From positions 1 to 52,069 of the forward strand of contig NZ_JAJNAG010000023.1 in NCBI RefSeq assembly GCF_021010575.1: a stretch of DNA of 52,069 nucleotides, written 5' to 3'. Source of the stretch: Limnobaculum eriocheiris. GTDB taxonomy: Bacteria > Pseudomonadota > Gammaproteobacteria > Enterobacterales > Enterobacteriaceae. Under the pieces are notes generated by a model. That model saw only the letters and a list, made by a program, of their open reading frames with translations. It was not told where the DNA came from and did not search any database. Below, in pieces: positions 29,078-37,736 of this stretch (the stretch's first letter is position 1; the number at the start of each line of letters is the position of its first letter). The position numbers and the translations under genes were made by a program.

Positions 29078-30502
29078 ATGAGTCAAGGTACAGCCTGGAT
29101 TGTTGATGATGACAGCGCCATTCGCTGGGTATTAGAACGGGCACTGACCGGCGTCAATATGCAGTGCACCAGCTTTGATTCTGCTGACGAGGTTTTAATC
29201 GCGCTGGAAAAACGTGCGCCAGACGTGTTGATATCCGATATTCGCATGCCCGGTATTGATGGACTGGCTCTGCTGCAAACCATCAAGCAGAAGCACCCTT
29301 TGCTACCGGTTATTATTATGACGGCCCATTCCGATTTGGATGCGGCGGTCAGCGCCTATCAGTTTGGTGCCTTCGACTATTTACCAAAGCCATTTGATAT
29401 TGACGAAGCCGTTGCATTAACCGAGCGGGCAATCAGCCACTATCGGGAGATTCGCCAGCCGGAACGGGAAATCCAAAGTAGTCGCCCAACCACCGATATC
29501 ATCGGCGAAGCCCCGGCCATGCAGGATGTCTATCGCATTATTGGCCGTCTTTCTTTGTCATCGATTAGCGTATTGATTAATGGTGAATCCGGTACCGGTA
29601 AAGAGCTGGTAGCCCATGCATTACATCGCCACAGCCCGCGCGCTAACGGTAAATTTATCGCTCTGAATATGGCGGCAATTCCCAAAGACCTGATTGAATC
29701 AGAGCTGTTTGGCCATGAGAAAGGGGCATTTACCGGTGCGGGTCAGATTCGTCAGGGGCGTTTTGAGCAAGCCGATGGCGGCACCCTGTTTTTAGATGAA
29801 ATTGGCGATATGCCACTGGAAGTTCAGACGCGTTTGTTACGGGTGTTAGCCGATGGACAGTTTTATCGTGTAGGCGGTTATGAACCGATTAAAGTTGATG
29901 TGCGCATTATTGCCGCCACCCACCAAAATCTGGAGCTGCTGGTAAAAGAGCATAAGTTCCGTGAAGACCTGTTTCATCGTCTTAATGTTATTCGTATTCA
30001 TCTGCCCCCACTGCGTGAGCGCAGAGAGGATATTCCGCGTCTGGCGCGCCATTTCCTGCTGATCACCGCACAAGAGCTGGGGGTTGAAGCCAAGATTTTA
30101 CATCCGGATACCGAACTGGCGTTAAGCCAGATGACCTGGTCAGGTAACGTTCGCCAGTTGGAAAATACCTGTCGCTGGCTCACGGTAATGGCCGCAGGAA
30201 AAGAGGTATTGCCGCAGGATCTACCGGAAGAGTTGTTTGTTGACGATGAACAGGCTCCGGAATCCCACTCCTCTGCCGCTGCATTTGATGGTCACTGGAC
30301 AATACTGCTGGAGAAATGGGCAGAACAGGCGCTCTCTTCCGGTAAAGAAGATCTATTGTCCGAGGCCTTGCCTGATATGGAACGTGTGTTGCTATCGGTT
30401 GCTTTGCGTCATACTCATGGACACAAACAAGAAGCCGCCCAGTTACTTGGCTGGGGCAGAAATACCCTGACGCGTAAATTGAAAGAGCTGGATATTGAAT
30501 AA
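29078..30502 (+). CDS. glnG: Nitrogen response regulator NtrC (GlnG)
   Basis: This 474-residue sigma-54 activator has a receiver domain (~5-120, phospho-acceptor Asp in VLISDIRMPG) and a central AAA+ domain with Walker A NGESGTGKELVA, the sigma-54-contacting GAFTGA loop and Walker B GGTLFLDEIGDMP. A Fis-type HTH at the C-terminus (KQEAAQLLGWGRNTLTRKLKEL) completes it. It activates glnA, glnK-amtB and other nitrogen genes when phosphorylated by NtrB. The start taken is ATG 29078 (MSQGTAWIVDDD) with an upstream GAGGG. Its own targets are visible upstream of glnA and glnL. Confidence 0.97.
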   Translation: MSQGTAWIVDDDSAIRWVLERALTGVNMQCTSFDSADEVLIALEKRAPDVLISDIRMPGIDGLALLQTIKQKHPLLPVIIMTAHSDLDAAVSAYQFGAFDYLPKPFDIDEAVALTERAISHYREIRQPEREIQSSRPTTDIIGEAPAMQDVYRIIGRLSLSSISVLINGESGTGKELVAHALHRHSPRANGKFIALNMAAIPKDLIESELFGHEKGAFTGAGQIRQGRFEQADGGTLFLDEIGDMPLEVQTRLLRVLADGQFYRVGGYEPIKVDVRIIAATHQNLELLVKEHKFREDLFHRLNVIRIHLPPLRERREDIPRLARHFLLITAQELGVEAKILHPDTELALSQMTWSGNVRQLENTCRWLTVMAAGKEVLPQDLPEELFVDDEQAPESHSSAAAFDGHWTILLEKWAEQALSSGKEDLLSEALPDMERVLLSVALRHTHGHKQEAAQLLGWGRNTLTRKLKELDIE

Positions 30503-30512
30503 CCGGTTCTGA

Positions 30513-30530
30513 CCGGCATGGATGCCGGAT
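30513..30530 (+). terminator. Possible terminator after glnG
   Basis: CCGGCAT and ATGCCGG form a compact hairpin ten bases after the glnG stop, followed by ATTAAAAAACTTTTTAA. The U-tract is displaced by an A-run, so termination efficiency is uncertain. Confidence 0.4.
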
Positions 30531-30708
30531 TAAAAAACTTTTTAATGTAATACAGCCCGCATTTTTTCTATCAAATTCTGATATTCTTGGCGCAAATCAT
30601 CAAACCTACACTTTAGATACTTCTGGTGAAAATTTGTACTTTACAGATTTCATCACCTGCGTATTATGGCGACAATATTATTTCTCCAGGTCAGTACGGA
30701 GCAGGATC

Positions 30709-30831
30709 ATGCTGGAAAGCTTAGCTAATTTATTCAACTTCAGCACCGAAGTCGGTGCGATGACAGGGCAGTCACCTCAAACCGCTTTTGCAGCTATCTT
30801 GTGCGTGATTATGTTTGTTCTATTCTCCTGA
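30709..30831 (+). CDS. yshB: Small membrane protein YshB
   Basis: This 40-residue ORF begins MLESLANLFNF and ends FAAILCVIMFVLFS, with a single C-terminal hydrophobic segment following GQSPQTAF. E. coli YshB (36 residues, MLES...TPQTAVAAVLC...FS) lies at the same place between glnG and hemN. That synteny, together with the shared ends and PQTA motif, supports orthology. ATG 30709 is preceded by GGAGCAGG. YshB has been linked to intracellular replication of Salmonella; its molecular role is unknown. Confidence 0.82.
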   Translation: MLESLANLFNFSTEVGAMTGQSPQTAFAAILCVIMFVLFS

Positions 30832-30883
30832 TTTTCTCTTTTTGCTCTTGCGGGTAAACAGGACTAACAAAAGATAAAAAATA

Positions 30884-31006
30884 ATGGGAAAGGTCAACGG
30901 AACATGCCTGTGTGGCAGCGTAAAATTTGAAGTTTCTCTGGAAGATTATCAGGTATCTGCCTGCCAGTGTTCGATGTGTCGGCGCTGGGCAGGGGCGTTC
31001 GCCTAA
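30884..31006 (+). pseudogene. GFA-family zinc protein, N-terminal remnant
   Basis: A 40-codon frame gives MGKVNGTCLCGSVKFEVS and then CQCSMCRRWAG, the zinc-binding CxCGxxxF and CxCxxC-type motifs that open the GFA (glutathione-dependent formaldehyde-activating, Mss4-like) family. Normal members are ~120-130 residues, so about two thirds are missing. The frame ends at TAA 31004 inside a perfect 13-bp inverted repeat (30987-31017), and no continuation is recognisable before hemN. I interpret it as a decayed gene. Confidence 0.72.
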
Positions 31007-31017
31007 CGCCCCTGCCC
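30987..31017. repeat. Perfect 13-bp inverted repeat at the end of the GFA remnant
   Basis: GGGCAGGGGCGTT and AACGCCCCTGCCC flank a five-base loop (CGCCT). The hairpin is very GC-rich and has no U-tract. It spans the premature stop of the GFA remnant and lies between convergent genes, so it may act as a terminator for one or both or mark a past rearrangement. Confidence 0.75.
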
Positions 31018-31106
31018 GGCCACTTACCCTACGGCCAATTAAAACACTGTACTGTTAGTGGACGAAATATACTCCGCGCTAAATTCAAACGTCTTTGGAT
31101 TTCTAT

Positions 31107-32480
31107 TTAAATAACCCTTGAGAATTGCTGCCGCCGTGCTTGTTGACGCAAATAAACGTCAAAACACATACAAATATTGCGGATCAATAAGCGACCTTTG
31201 CCGGTTACGTCGATACGTTTGTCATCTATGGTGACTAACCCATCTTTTTCCAGTGGAACCAGCAGTTTCAGGTCTTCTGCGAAATATTCTGCAAAGCGGA
31301 TATTGTGCGCTTTTTCGATCGGAGCAAAGTCCAGGCTGAAATTACAAATCAGAGTTTTAATCACATCACGGCGGATGCAATCGTCTTCCGTCATCGCCAG
31401 CCCTTTCCACAGCGCATTGCCTTTCTCTTCAACACTGGCGTAATAAGCCTTTAAATCTTTCTGATTTTGAGCGTAAGTATCACCAATCATACTGATGGAA
31501 GAGACCCCCATGCCCAGCAAATCACTGTCGCCGTGGGTAGTATATCCCTGGAAGTTACGGTGCAAGTGCCCTTCACGCTGCGCAATAGCCAGTTCATCGT
31601 CCGGACGGGCAAAGTGGTCCATGCCAATAAACTGATAGCCATCATTGGTTAATGAACTGATGGTTTCCTGTAGGATCTCCAGCTTTTCATTAGCGGAAGG
31701 TAAATCATGATCTTTAATTTTTACCTGAGCAGCAAACCGGCTGGGTAAATGGGCATAGTTAAATACGCTCAGGCGATCCGGACTCAGTTCAGCTACGCGC
31801 TGTAGCGTAAAAGCAAAGCTTTCTGCTGTCTGCTTGGGTAGTCCATAGATCAGGTCAATATTGGTCGAGCGGAAACCCAGTGCCTTGGCGCGATTGATCA
31901 GGGCGAAAATAAACTCTTCATCCTGTTCGCGGTTTACCAGGCGCTGCACCTCTTTATTGAAGTCCTGAACTCCCATACTCATACGGTTAAAACCTTCTGA
32001 GCGCAGGTGGTCCAGAATATTCAGTTCGATTTCTCGTGGGTCAATCTCAATAGAAATTTCAGCATCCGGCTGGAAGTTAAAGTGCTGGCGCAGCATTCCC
32101 ATCAGTCGGCTGATTTGCTGTTGATTCAGATACGTTGGCGTACCGCCACCCCAGTGCATTTGTGATACCTGACGGTTGCTAAACAGCGGAGCTCGGGCAC
32201 GAATCTCTTGCTCCAGTACGTCAAGATATTGCTCAACTTTATGTCCCTGACGGGTGACAATCTTGTTACAACCGCAGAAATAGCAAAGCTTGTGGCAAAA
32301 AGGAATATGAATATAGAGGGAGAGCGGGCGATCAGGATATCGGGCTACCGCTGACAGAAAATCGCTTTCTCCGTACTGCTCGCTAAACTCAAGCGCCGTA
32401 GGATAAGAAGTATACCTGGGTCCGGAATAGTTATATTTCTGAATAAGGGCCAGATCCCAATCAATCATCTGTGTCGACAT
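31107..32480 (-). CDS. hemN: Oxygen-independent coproporphyrinogen III oxidase
   Basis: This radical-SAM enzyme converts coproporphyrinogen III to protoporphyrinogen IX in anaerobic haem synthesis. Its 457 residues equal E. coli HemN. The cluster motif is HIPFCHKLCYFCGCNKIV (CxxxCxxC, with the additional cysteine typical of HemN), and GGGTPTYL follows as the SAM-binding glycine motif. It begins MSTQMIDWDLALIQKYNYSG. It is the last gene after yihI and a small membrane ORF, only four bases after the latter, so the three probably form one transcript. Confidence 0.96.
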   Translation of the reverse strand: MSTQMIDWDLALIQKYNYSGPRYTSYPTALEFSEQYGESDFLSAVARYPDRPLSLYIHIPFCHKLCYFCGCNKIVTRQGHKVEQYLDVLEQEIRARAPLFSNRQVSQMHWGGGTPTYLNQQQISRLMGMLRQHFNFQPDAEISIEIDPREIELNILDHLRSEGFNRMSMGVQDFNKEVQRLVNREQDEEFIFALINRAKALGFRSTNIDLIYGLPKQTAESFAFTLQRVAELSPDRLSVFNYAHLPSRFAAQVKIKDHDLPSANEKLEILQETISSLTNDGYQFIGMDHFARPDDELAIAQREGHLHRNFQGYTTHGDSDLLGMGVSSISMIGDTYAQNQKDLKAYYASVEEKGNALWKGLAMTEDDCIRRDVIKTLICNFSLDFAPIEKAHNIRFAEYFAEDLKLLVPLEKDGLVTIDDKRIDVTGKGRLLIRNICMCFDVYLRQQARRQQFSRVI

Positions 32481-32484
32481 TTGC

Positions 32485-32673
32485 TCACTCCATCTTATTT
32501 TTTTGTCTCCCCGAACGTTTATTTACGTTTTTTATGGCACTGCCTTTTCTCATTCCGGGGGTTTTGGCTGAACGCCAACTGTGTTTTAGTTGGTTCAGCC
32601 ACAATAGTCTACCTAATAACCAGACCAGATAACATGCCAGTATCACAGCTGGTAACAGGAATAGTAACTGCAT
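32485..32673 (-). CDS. Unrecognised 62-residue membrane protein between yihI and hemN
   Basis: This small frame begins MQLLFLLPAVILACYLVWLL, a strong single transmembrane segment (~residues 2-25), followed by a very basic tail rich in Lys/Arg (KGSAIKNVNKRSGRQKNKME). It fits between yihI (11-base gap) and hemN (4-base gap); its end overlaps the GGAG ribosome site used by hemN, which argues for coupling. No clear ribosome site precedes its own ATG. Some gamma-proteobacteria carry a DUF2489 membrane protein beside yihI/hemN, but I cannot establish homology. Functional data are absent. Confidence 0.6.
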   Translation of the reverse strand: MQLLFLLPAVILACYLVWLLGRLLWLNQLKHSWRSAKTPGMRKGSAIKNVNKRSGRQKNKME

Positions 32674-32684
32674 TATTTGGTTAT

Positions 32685-33233
32685 TTATTCTTGTGGACTG
32701 TTTCTTTTGAGCAATTTGACAATATCTTCTTTCGGCTCTTGAGGCTCATCCAACAGATCGTCTTCATCATCGCCTAAATCTATGCCTAAAATAGACATCA
32801 GCTCATCAATACGGTCAAGGGTATTGTCCACATAGCGTTGTTCTGCTGCTGACAGCTCTTTGCCATCATCAATGGCATCCAGCAACTCATTCAGGCGATC
32901 GTCATTTTCTAACAGGGCCAATTCTTGCTCAGGCGGTACACTGGTAGCTTTTGGTGGTTTAGGGGCTTTAGGCTTGGCCACCACAGACTGATTGCCTTCA
33001 ACTATTAACGGAACCGGCGTTTTACTACCGATGCGCGGGTCTTTAAAAGCTCCGACAGATTTCTGATTTTTCCCGGACTGGGAATCAACATTAGTACGTG
33101 CGCCTGCTGAATTTCCCCGATGTTTTTTCGCACGCTTGCGCGCCCGAGCCTCGGCATCAACTTCTTCACGACTTTTACGCTTTACTTTGGCGACTTTGTT
33201 GTTGCCTTTGACGGTATTTTGCGGCTGCTTCAT
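32685..33233 (-). CDS. yihI: Der GTPase-activating protein YihI
   Basis: This 182-residue protein activates GTP hydrolysis by the double GTPase Der and so restrains 50S subunit assembly. The N-terminus is strongly basic (KVKRKSREEVDAEARARKRA), the middle low-complexity, and the C-terminus acidic with LNELLDAIDDGKELSAAEQ and DRIDELMSILGIDL, the conserved Der-binding part. Length and charge distribution match E. coli YihI. It is downstream of csrC and heads the yihI-orf-hemN run. Confidence 0.93.
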   Translation of the reverse strand: MKQPQNTVKGNNKVAKVKRKSREEVDAEARARKRAKKHRGNSAGARTNVDSQSGKNQKSVGAFKDPRIGSKTPVPLIVEGNQSVVAKPKAPKPPKATSVPPEQELALLENDDRLNELLDAIDDGKELSAAEQRYVDNTLDRIDELMSILGIDLGDDEDDLLDEPQEPKEDIVKLLKRNSPQE

Positions 33234-33283
33234 AGCGAATTCTCTAAAGTGGAGATATTGGGTCGGAATCTAGCAGAAACCAA

Positions 33284-33641
33284 GAAAAAAGGCGACAGAG
33301 TTATCTGTCGCCTTAATCTCGAACTATTAAAGGAAAAAATATTTCCTAATCTCATCCCTGTGAACAAACAACGTCCCGGTCTATCCTTTTGTTATAATCC
33401 AATCCCTGGTAATTGCCCTGGTTCTCTTCCTGGAGAAACATGCTCATCCCTAGTGCTGTCCTTAGCTCTGGCTCTTCCTGAACTACGCCTCTGCGTATCC
33501 TGACGTCCTTATCCGTGTTACTATCCTGTATCACGCTACCTAATTCCGTTAGGTATTTCCTTCTTACTCTGTAAACATCATCCTGATGTTTCCATGAGAT
33601 TCACATCCTGTGAATTTCTATCCTGGTGCATCCCCTTGCTT
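33284..33641 (-). ncRNA. csrC: CsrC regulatory RNA (CsrA sponge)
   Basis: Between yihI and engB, the place of csrC in E. coli, lies an untranslated minus-strand transcript candidate with about 21 GGA motifs in 358 bases. Several sit in the loops of perfect hairpins, for example ATTCAC-AGGAT-GTGAAT and AAACATC-AGGAT-GATGTTT. CsrC binds many CsrA dimers through such loops and relieves translational repression of carbon storage, motility and biofilm genes. The 3' end is a strong terminator, GGCGACAGA/TCTGTCGCC followed by TTTTTTC, essentially the same as E. coli csrC. The 5' end is an estimate from a possible promoter (TTGTTT-16 bp-TAAAGT). It is longer than E. coli CsrC (~245 nt). Confidence 0.88.
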
Positions 33642-33929
33642 GATGTGTACTTTACTATGCTGCTCCGGCTAAACAAGTAACTAACTGGTATTAATACTAG
33701 GTTTTTTCTGTCCTACAAAATAACAGACTGATAATAAACACATTAAATTATAGGGGTAATGCAAAAAGAGGAGATTGCCCTGCTTTTCTATGGCAAATGT
33801 CTCACAAGGATTAGCTGGTTATTACAACAATACCTGCTAGCAACAGGGAAAAATGACAATAAACTCACCCTTTCTTACGGAAGACAGTATAATTGCCAGC
33901 CAAATTTGCTATTCGCGGAGACGAACGTT

Positions 33930-34580
33930 TTGACACTGAAAAACTTTAACTATCATAAGACACATTTCGTCACCAGCGCCCCGGACATTACCCACCTGCC
34001 TGCCGATTTTGGTATTGAGATCGCCTTTGCCGGCCGTTCTAATGCGGGAAAGTCCAGCGCTCTGAATACGCTGACCAATCAAAAAAACCTGGCCCGTACC
34101 AGTAAAACACCGGGGCGAACCCAGTTAATTAACCTGTTTCGGGTTGAAGAAAATCTTCATTTAGTGGATCTACCAGGCTATGGCTATGCGGAAGTTCCGG
34201 AAGAGATGAAACGTAAATGGCAACGCGCACTGGGTGAATACCTGCAAAAGCGTGAATGCCTCAGAGGTCTGGTCGTGTTGATGGATATTCGCCACCCGCT
34301 AAAAGATCTGGATCAGCAGATGATTCAATGGGCCGTAGACGTCAACTTACCGGTCATGATTTTGCTGACTAAGGCTGACAAACTGGCTTCCGGAGCCCGT
34401 AAAGCTCAGCTCAATATGGTACGCGAAGCGATTTTACCGTTTCAGGGAGATATTCAGGTTGAGATGTTCTCATCCCTGAAGAAGCTTGGGGTTGATAAAC
34501 TGCGTTTGAAGCTGGATGAATGGTTTAATCTGGATTATGAGCAGAGTGATGAAGTGTTTGATGACCAGCCGGCAGAGTAA
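33930..34580 (+). CDS. engB: Ribosome-assembly GTPase EngB/YihA/YsxC
   Basis: This small TRAFAC GTPase of 216 residues is needed for late 50S assembly and is usually essential. G motifs are present: G1 [12 protein letters not shown], switch region [13 protein letters not shown]3 [12 protein letters not shown]4 LLTKADKL. The start is taken as TTG 33930, which gives [14 protein letters not shown] in line with E. coli (MTNLNYQQTHFV) and has GCGGAG upstream. The frame stays open 57 codons further upstream, but that part has no homology and overlaps the csrC promoter region. It is divergent from csrC and convergent with spf. Confidence 0.93.
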   Translation: MTLKNFNYHKTHFVTSAPDITHLPADFGIEIAFAGRSNAGKSSALNTLTNQKNLARTSKTPGRTQLINLFRVEENLHLVDLPGYGYAEVPEEMKRKWQRALGEYLQKRECLRGLVVLMDIRHPLKDLDQQMIQWAVDVNLPVMILLTKADKLASGARKAQLNMVREAILPFQGDIQVEMFSSLKKLGVDKLRLKLDEWFNLDYEQSDEVFDDQPAE

Positions 34581-34610
34581 ATCCCGCCTTTTTCTTTCCT
34601 GAATTTCAGA

Positions 34611-34705
34611 TAAAAAAACGCCCCATTCAAACGAATGGGGCGGCTAATATAAAGCCAATCCTATTACAGGGTTGAAAAATAGAACATCTTACCTCTGTAC
34701 CCTAC
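34611..34705 (-). ncRNA. spf: Spot 42 RNA
   Basis: The minus strand reads GTAGGGTACAGAGGTAAGAT at its 5' end, identical to the start of E. coli Spot 42. It ends in a terminator with CGCCCCATTC/GAATGGGGCG followed by TTTTTTTA. This ~95-nt Hfq-dependent RNA represses catabolic and transport genes (for example galK) when glucose is present, and is itself repressed by CRP-cAMP. Position between polA and engB matches E. coli. A -10-like TAGAGT lies seven bases upstream of the 5' end, and a CRP half-site TTTGTGATAA lies about 100 bases upstream. Confidence 0.94.
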
Positions 34706-34882
34706 AGCGCTCACTCTACTCCATTTCTCACACAGGGAAAAGCAATTTTTGTAAAAAAATTACAAACACTTTGATTGTATATCGAGACTGTTATCACAAA
34801 AAAACGCAGTTTATGTAGTTTAGTTACATAAGTATCAATACTGAAGGCACAAAAAGTGATTATCTATCAAGGTATCTGGAAA

Positions 34883-34914
34883 TAAAAAGACCCCAATGTT
34901 CATCACATTGGGGC
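34883..34914 (-). terminator. Rho-independent terminator after polA
   Basis: On the minus strand CCCCAATG and CATTGGGG pair around TGATGAA and are followed by TCTTTTTATT. It lies about 25 bases after the polA stop and separates polA from spf. Confidence 0.88.
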
Positions 34915-34940
34915 CCGTTAAAGCCGCTAAAAATGGTGTA

Positions 34941-37736
34941 TTAGTGCGCTTCGTCCCAGTTCATTCCAACCCCAACATCAACTTTCATTGGTACAGCGAG
35001 TTTTACACACTGCTCCATAAGCTGGCGGATAGTTTGCTCTGACGTCTCCAGCACTGATTCATGGACCTCAAACACCAGTTCATCGTGTACCTGCATAATC
35101 ATTTTCACCAGTGGCTTATCTTGCTTTTGTAGCCAGTTATCCACTTCTATCATGGCGGTTTTAATGATATCTGCCGCAGTACCCTGCATTGGCGCGTTAA
35201 TGGCTGCCCGTTCAGCCCCTTTACGACGCATACCGTTACTGGCTTTAATGTCCGGCAGATATAAGCGCCGGCCAAACAGCGTCTCAACATAGCCTTGTTC
35301 AGATGCCTGCACGCGGGTGCGCTCCATATACTCCAGTACACCCGGATAGCGCTCAAAGTAGAGGTCCATATAACGCTGGGCTTCGCCGCGTTGGATCCCC
35401 AACTGGCGCGCCAGACCAAATGCGCTCATACCATAGATCAAACCAAAGTTAATGGCTTTAGCACTGCGGCGTTGCTCCCCGGTCACCTGCTCAAGTGGCA
35501 TACCAAATACTTCTGCCGCCGTTGCCCGGTGGATATCTTTCCCCTGAGCAAAGGCATCCAGCAATCCTTTATCCCCTGACAGATCGGCCATAATTCTTAA
35601 TTCAATTTGAGAATAGTCAGCCGCCATAATCCGGTAACCCTGAGGAGCAATAAATGCCTGACGAATACGGCGACCTTCTTCGTTACGCACCGGAATATTT
35701 TGCAGGTTAGGGTCGCTTGATGAGAGGCGCCCGGTTGCCGTCACCGCCTGATGGTAAGAGGTATGCACCCGCCCGGAAACCGCATTCACCATAAGCGGCA
35801 GTTTATCCGTATAGGTGGTTTTCAGCTTGGCCAAACCGCGATGTTCTAAAATCACTTTCGGCAGTGGATAGTCCAGCGCCAGTTCTGCCAATACCTCTTC
35901 ATTCGTAGAAGGTGCCCCGCCCGGCGTTTTTTTCAGTACCGGCAATTTTTGTTTTTCATAGAAAATCGCCTGTAATTGTTTAGTCGAAGAGAGATTAAAC
36001 GGCTCTCCCGCCAGCTCATGAGCCTGCTCTTCCAATTCTTTTAAACGTTGAGCCAATTCAGTCGAATGCTGATTTAAAATCTGTGCATCAATCAGGACAC
36101 CCGTGCGTTCCATACGTGATAGCACCGAAACCAGCGGCATTTCAATCTTACGGAAAACCCGCTCCAGACTCTGCTCTTGCTGTAGCTTTGGCCACATCGT
36201 CTGATGTAATCGTAACGTGACATCTGCATCTTCTGCGGCATAAGGGCCAGCCTGCTCGATGGCTAACTGGTTAAACGTCAGTTGGTTTTTACCTTTGCCC
36301 GCCAGCTCATCAAAACTGATGGTTTTATGATTCAGATAGCGACCTGCCAGACTATCCATATCGTGGCGCCCGGCAACACTGTCCAGCACATAGGACTCCA
36401 GCATGGTGTCAAACTCAATACCGCGTAAATTAATGTCATAACGAACCAGCATACTTTGGTCAAATTTCAGGTTTTGACCAATTATCAAGGTTTTCTCGCT
36501 TTCCAACAGCGGCTTCAGGGCTTTTAACACCTCTTCAGCACTCAGTTGATCCGGAGCACCAATATAGTCATGACCAAAAGGAACATATGCGGCCTTACCG
36601 GCTTCAATCGCAAAGGAAACCCCCACCAGATTGGAACTCATATAGTCCAGACCATCGGTCTCAGTATCGAAAGCAAACAGTTCGGCCTGCTCCAGCTGCT
36701 TTAACCAGCGGTTAAAGCTATCCCAGTCGAGGATAACTTCATAGCCTTCCTGGGATAACGTGGCGGAAACTTCCGGTGCAGCGGCCGCAGCCTGATAGGC
36801 AACCGGGGCAGGTTTACCGGCGGCGCTGCTCTTACTACCAGCTTTCAGCGTGCCGGTGCTTTCCAGCTCTGCCAGCCAGCGTTTAAACTCATAGCGAGCA
36901 AACAGCTCACGCAATTCATCCACTTCAGGTTCACGTAGAGCCAGATCCTGCTCGTTAACCTCCAGCCCCACATCGGTTTTAATGGTAGCCAACTTATAAG
37001 AAAGGTAAGCGGCATCTTTATGCTGCTCCAGTTTTGCCGCCATGGTTTTCGCTCCGCGAAAACTCAAATCTGCAATTTTATCCAGCTGGCTGTATAAGGT
37101 GTCTAAACCACCCAGCCCCTGTAACAATGCCTGAGCCGTTTTTTCACCAACGCCGGGAACGCCAGGAATGTTATCGGAAGAGTCTCCCATTAATGCCAAG
37201 AAATCGATAATCAGCTCAGGCGGTACACCATATTTTTCACAAACTTCTTCCGGGCCAAGAATGGTGTTATTCATGGTATTAATCAGCGTAACCTGCGGCG
37301 TGACCAGCTGTGCCATGTCTTTATCACCGGTACTGATTAAAACATCACGCCCTTTTGCCGCAGCACTCAGCGCCAGAGTACCGATAACATCGTCAGCTTC
37401 CACGCCGGGAATCACTAATAGCGGGATCCCCATCGCTTTTACCATTTGATGCAAGGGTTCTATCTGGGCACGCAGGTCATCCGGCATTGGTGGACGATGA
37501 GATTTATACTCAGCAAACAGTTCATCACGGAAAGTTTTTCCCTTGGCATCAAATACCACCACAATATGACTGGGCTGACATTGAGCTATCAGGCTGCGTA
37601 ACATATTCAATACGCCATACATCGCCCCTGTAGGCACCCCTTCACGGTTAGTCAGCGGTGGAAATGCGTGGAACGCGCGGTAAAGATAAGAGGAGCCGTC
37701 AACTAGCACCAGTGGATTTTCTGCAATCTTAGCCAT
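34941..37736 (-). CDS. polA: DNA polymerase I
   Basis: This 931-residue enzyme fills gaps, replaces Okazaki primers and acts in repair. Three domains follow in order: a 5'-nuclease (~1-320, with [13 protein letters not shown] and [12 protein letters not shown]), a 3'-5' exonuclease (~350-520), and the family A polymerase (~521-931). In the exonuclease the metal ligands [16 protein letters not shown] and YAAEDADV are intact, so proofreading should be functional. In the polymerase, motif A is DYSQIELR, the O-helix [14 protein letters not shown] and motif [10 protein letters not shown]. The start taken is ATG 37736 ([20 protein letters not shown]) by homology; the frame is open 17 codons upstream. 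Confidence 0.97.
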   Translation of the reverse strand: MAKIAENPLVLVDGSSYLYRAFHAFPPLTNREGVPTGAMYGVLNMLRSLIAQCQPSHIVVVFDAKGKTFRDELFAEYKSHRPPMPDDLRAQIEPLHQMVKAMGIPLLVIPGVEADDVIGTLALSAAAKGRDVLISTGDKDMAQLVTPQVTLINTMNNTILGPEEVCEKYGVPPELIIDFLALMGDSSDNIPGVPGVGEKTAQALLQGLGGLDTLYSQLDKIADLSFRGAKTMAAKLEQHKDAAYLSYKLATIKTDVGLEVNEQDLALREPEVDELRELFARYEFKRWLAELESTGTLKAGSKSSAAGKPAPVAYQAAAAAPEVSATLSQEGYEVILDWDSFNRWLKQLEQAELFAFDTETDGLDYMSSNLVGVSFAIEAGKAAYVPFGHDYIGAPDQLSAEEVLKALKPLLESEKTLIIGQNLKFDQSMLVRYDINLRGIEFDTMLESYVLDSVAGRHDMDSLAGRYLNHKTISFDELAGKGKNQLTFNQLAIEQAGPYAAEDADVTLRLHQTMWPKLQQEQSLERVFRKIEMPLVSVLSRMERTGVLIDAQILNQHSTELAQRLKELEEQAHELAGEPFNLSSTKQLQAIFYEKQKLPVLKKTPGGAPSTNEEVLAELALDYPLPKVILEHRGLAKLKTTYTDKLPLMVNAVSGRVHTSYHQAVTATGRLSSSDPNLQNIPVRNEEGRRIRQAFIAPQGYRIMAADYSQIELRIMADLSGDKGLLDAFAQGKDIHRATAAEVFGMPLEQVTGEQRRSAKAINFGLIYGMSAFGLARQLGIQRGEAQRYMDLYFERYPGVLEYMERTRVQASEQGYVETLFGRRLYLPDIKASNGMRRKGAERAAINAPMQGTAADIIKTAMIEVDNWLQKQDKPLVKMIMQVHDELVFEVHESVLETSEQTIRQLMEQCVKLAVPMKVDVGVGMNWDEAH

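Noticed and set aside
33352-33534. 60-residue minus-strand frame in the yihI-engB gap
   Set aside because: It lies wholly inside the CsrC candidate, where GGA-rich hairpins explain the sequence better than coding.
33759-33929. 57-codon N-terminal extension of EngB
   Set aside because: It overlaps the presumed csrC promoter and has no similarity to EngB, while TTG 33930 with GCGGAG gives the family N-terminus.
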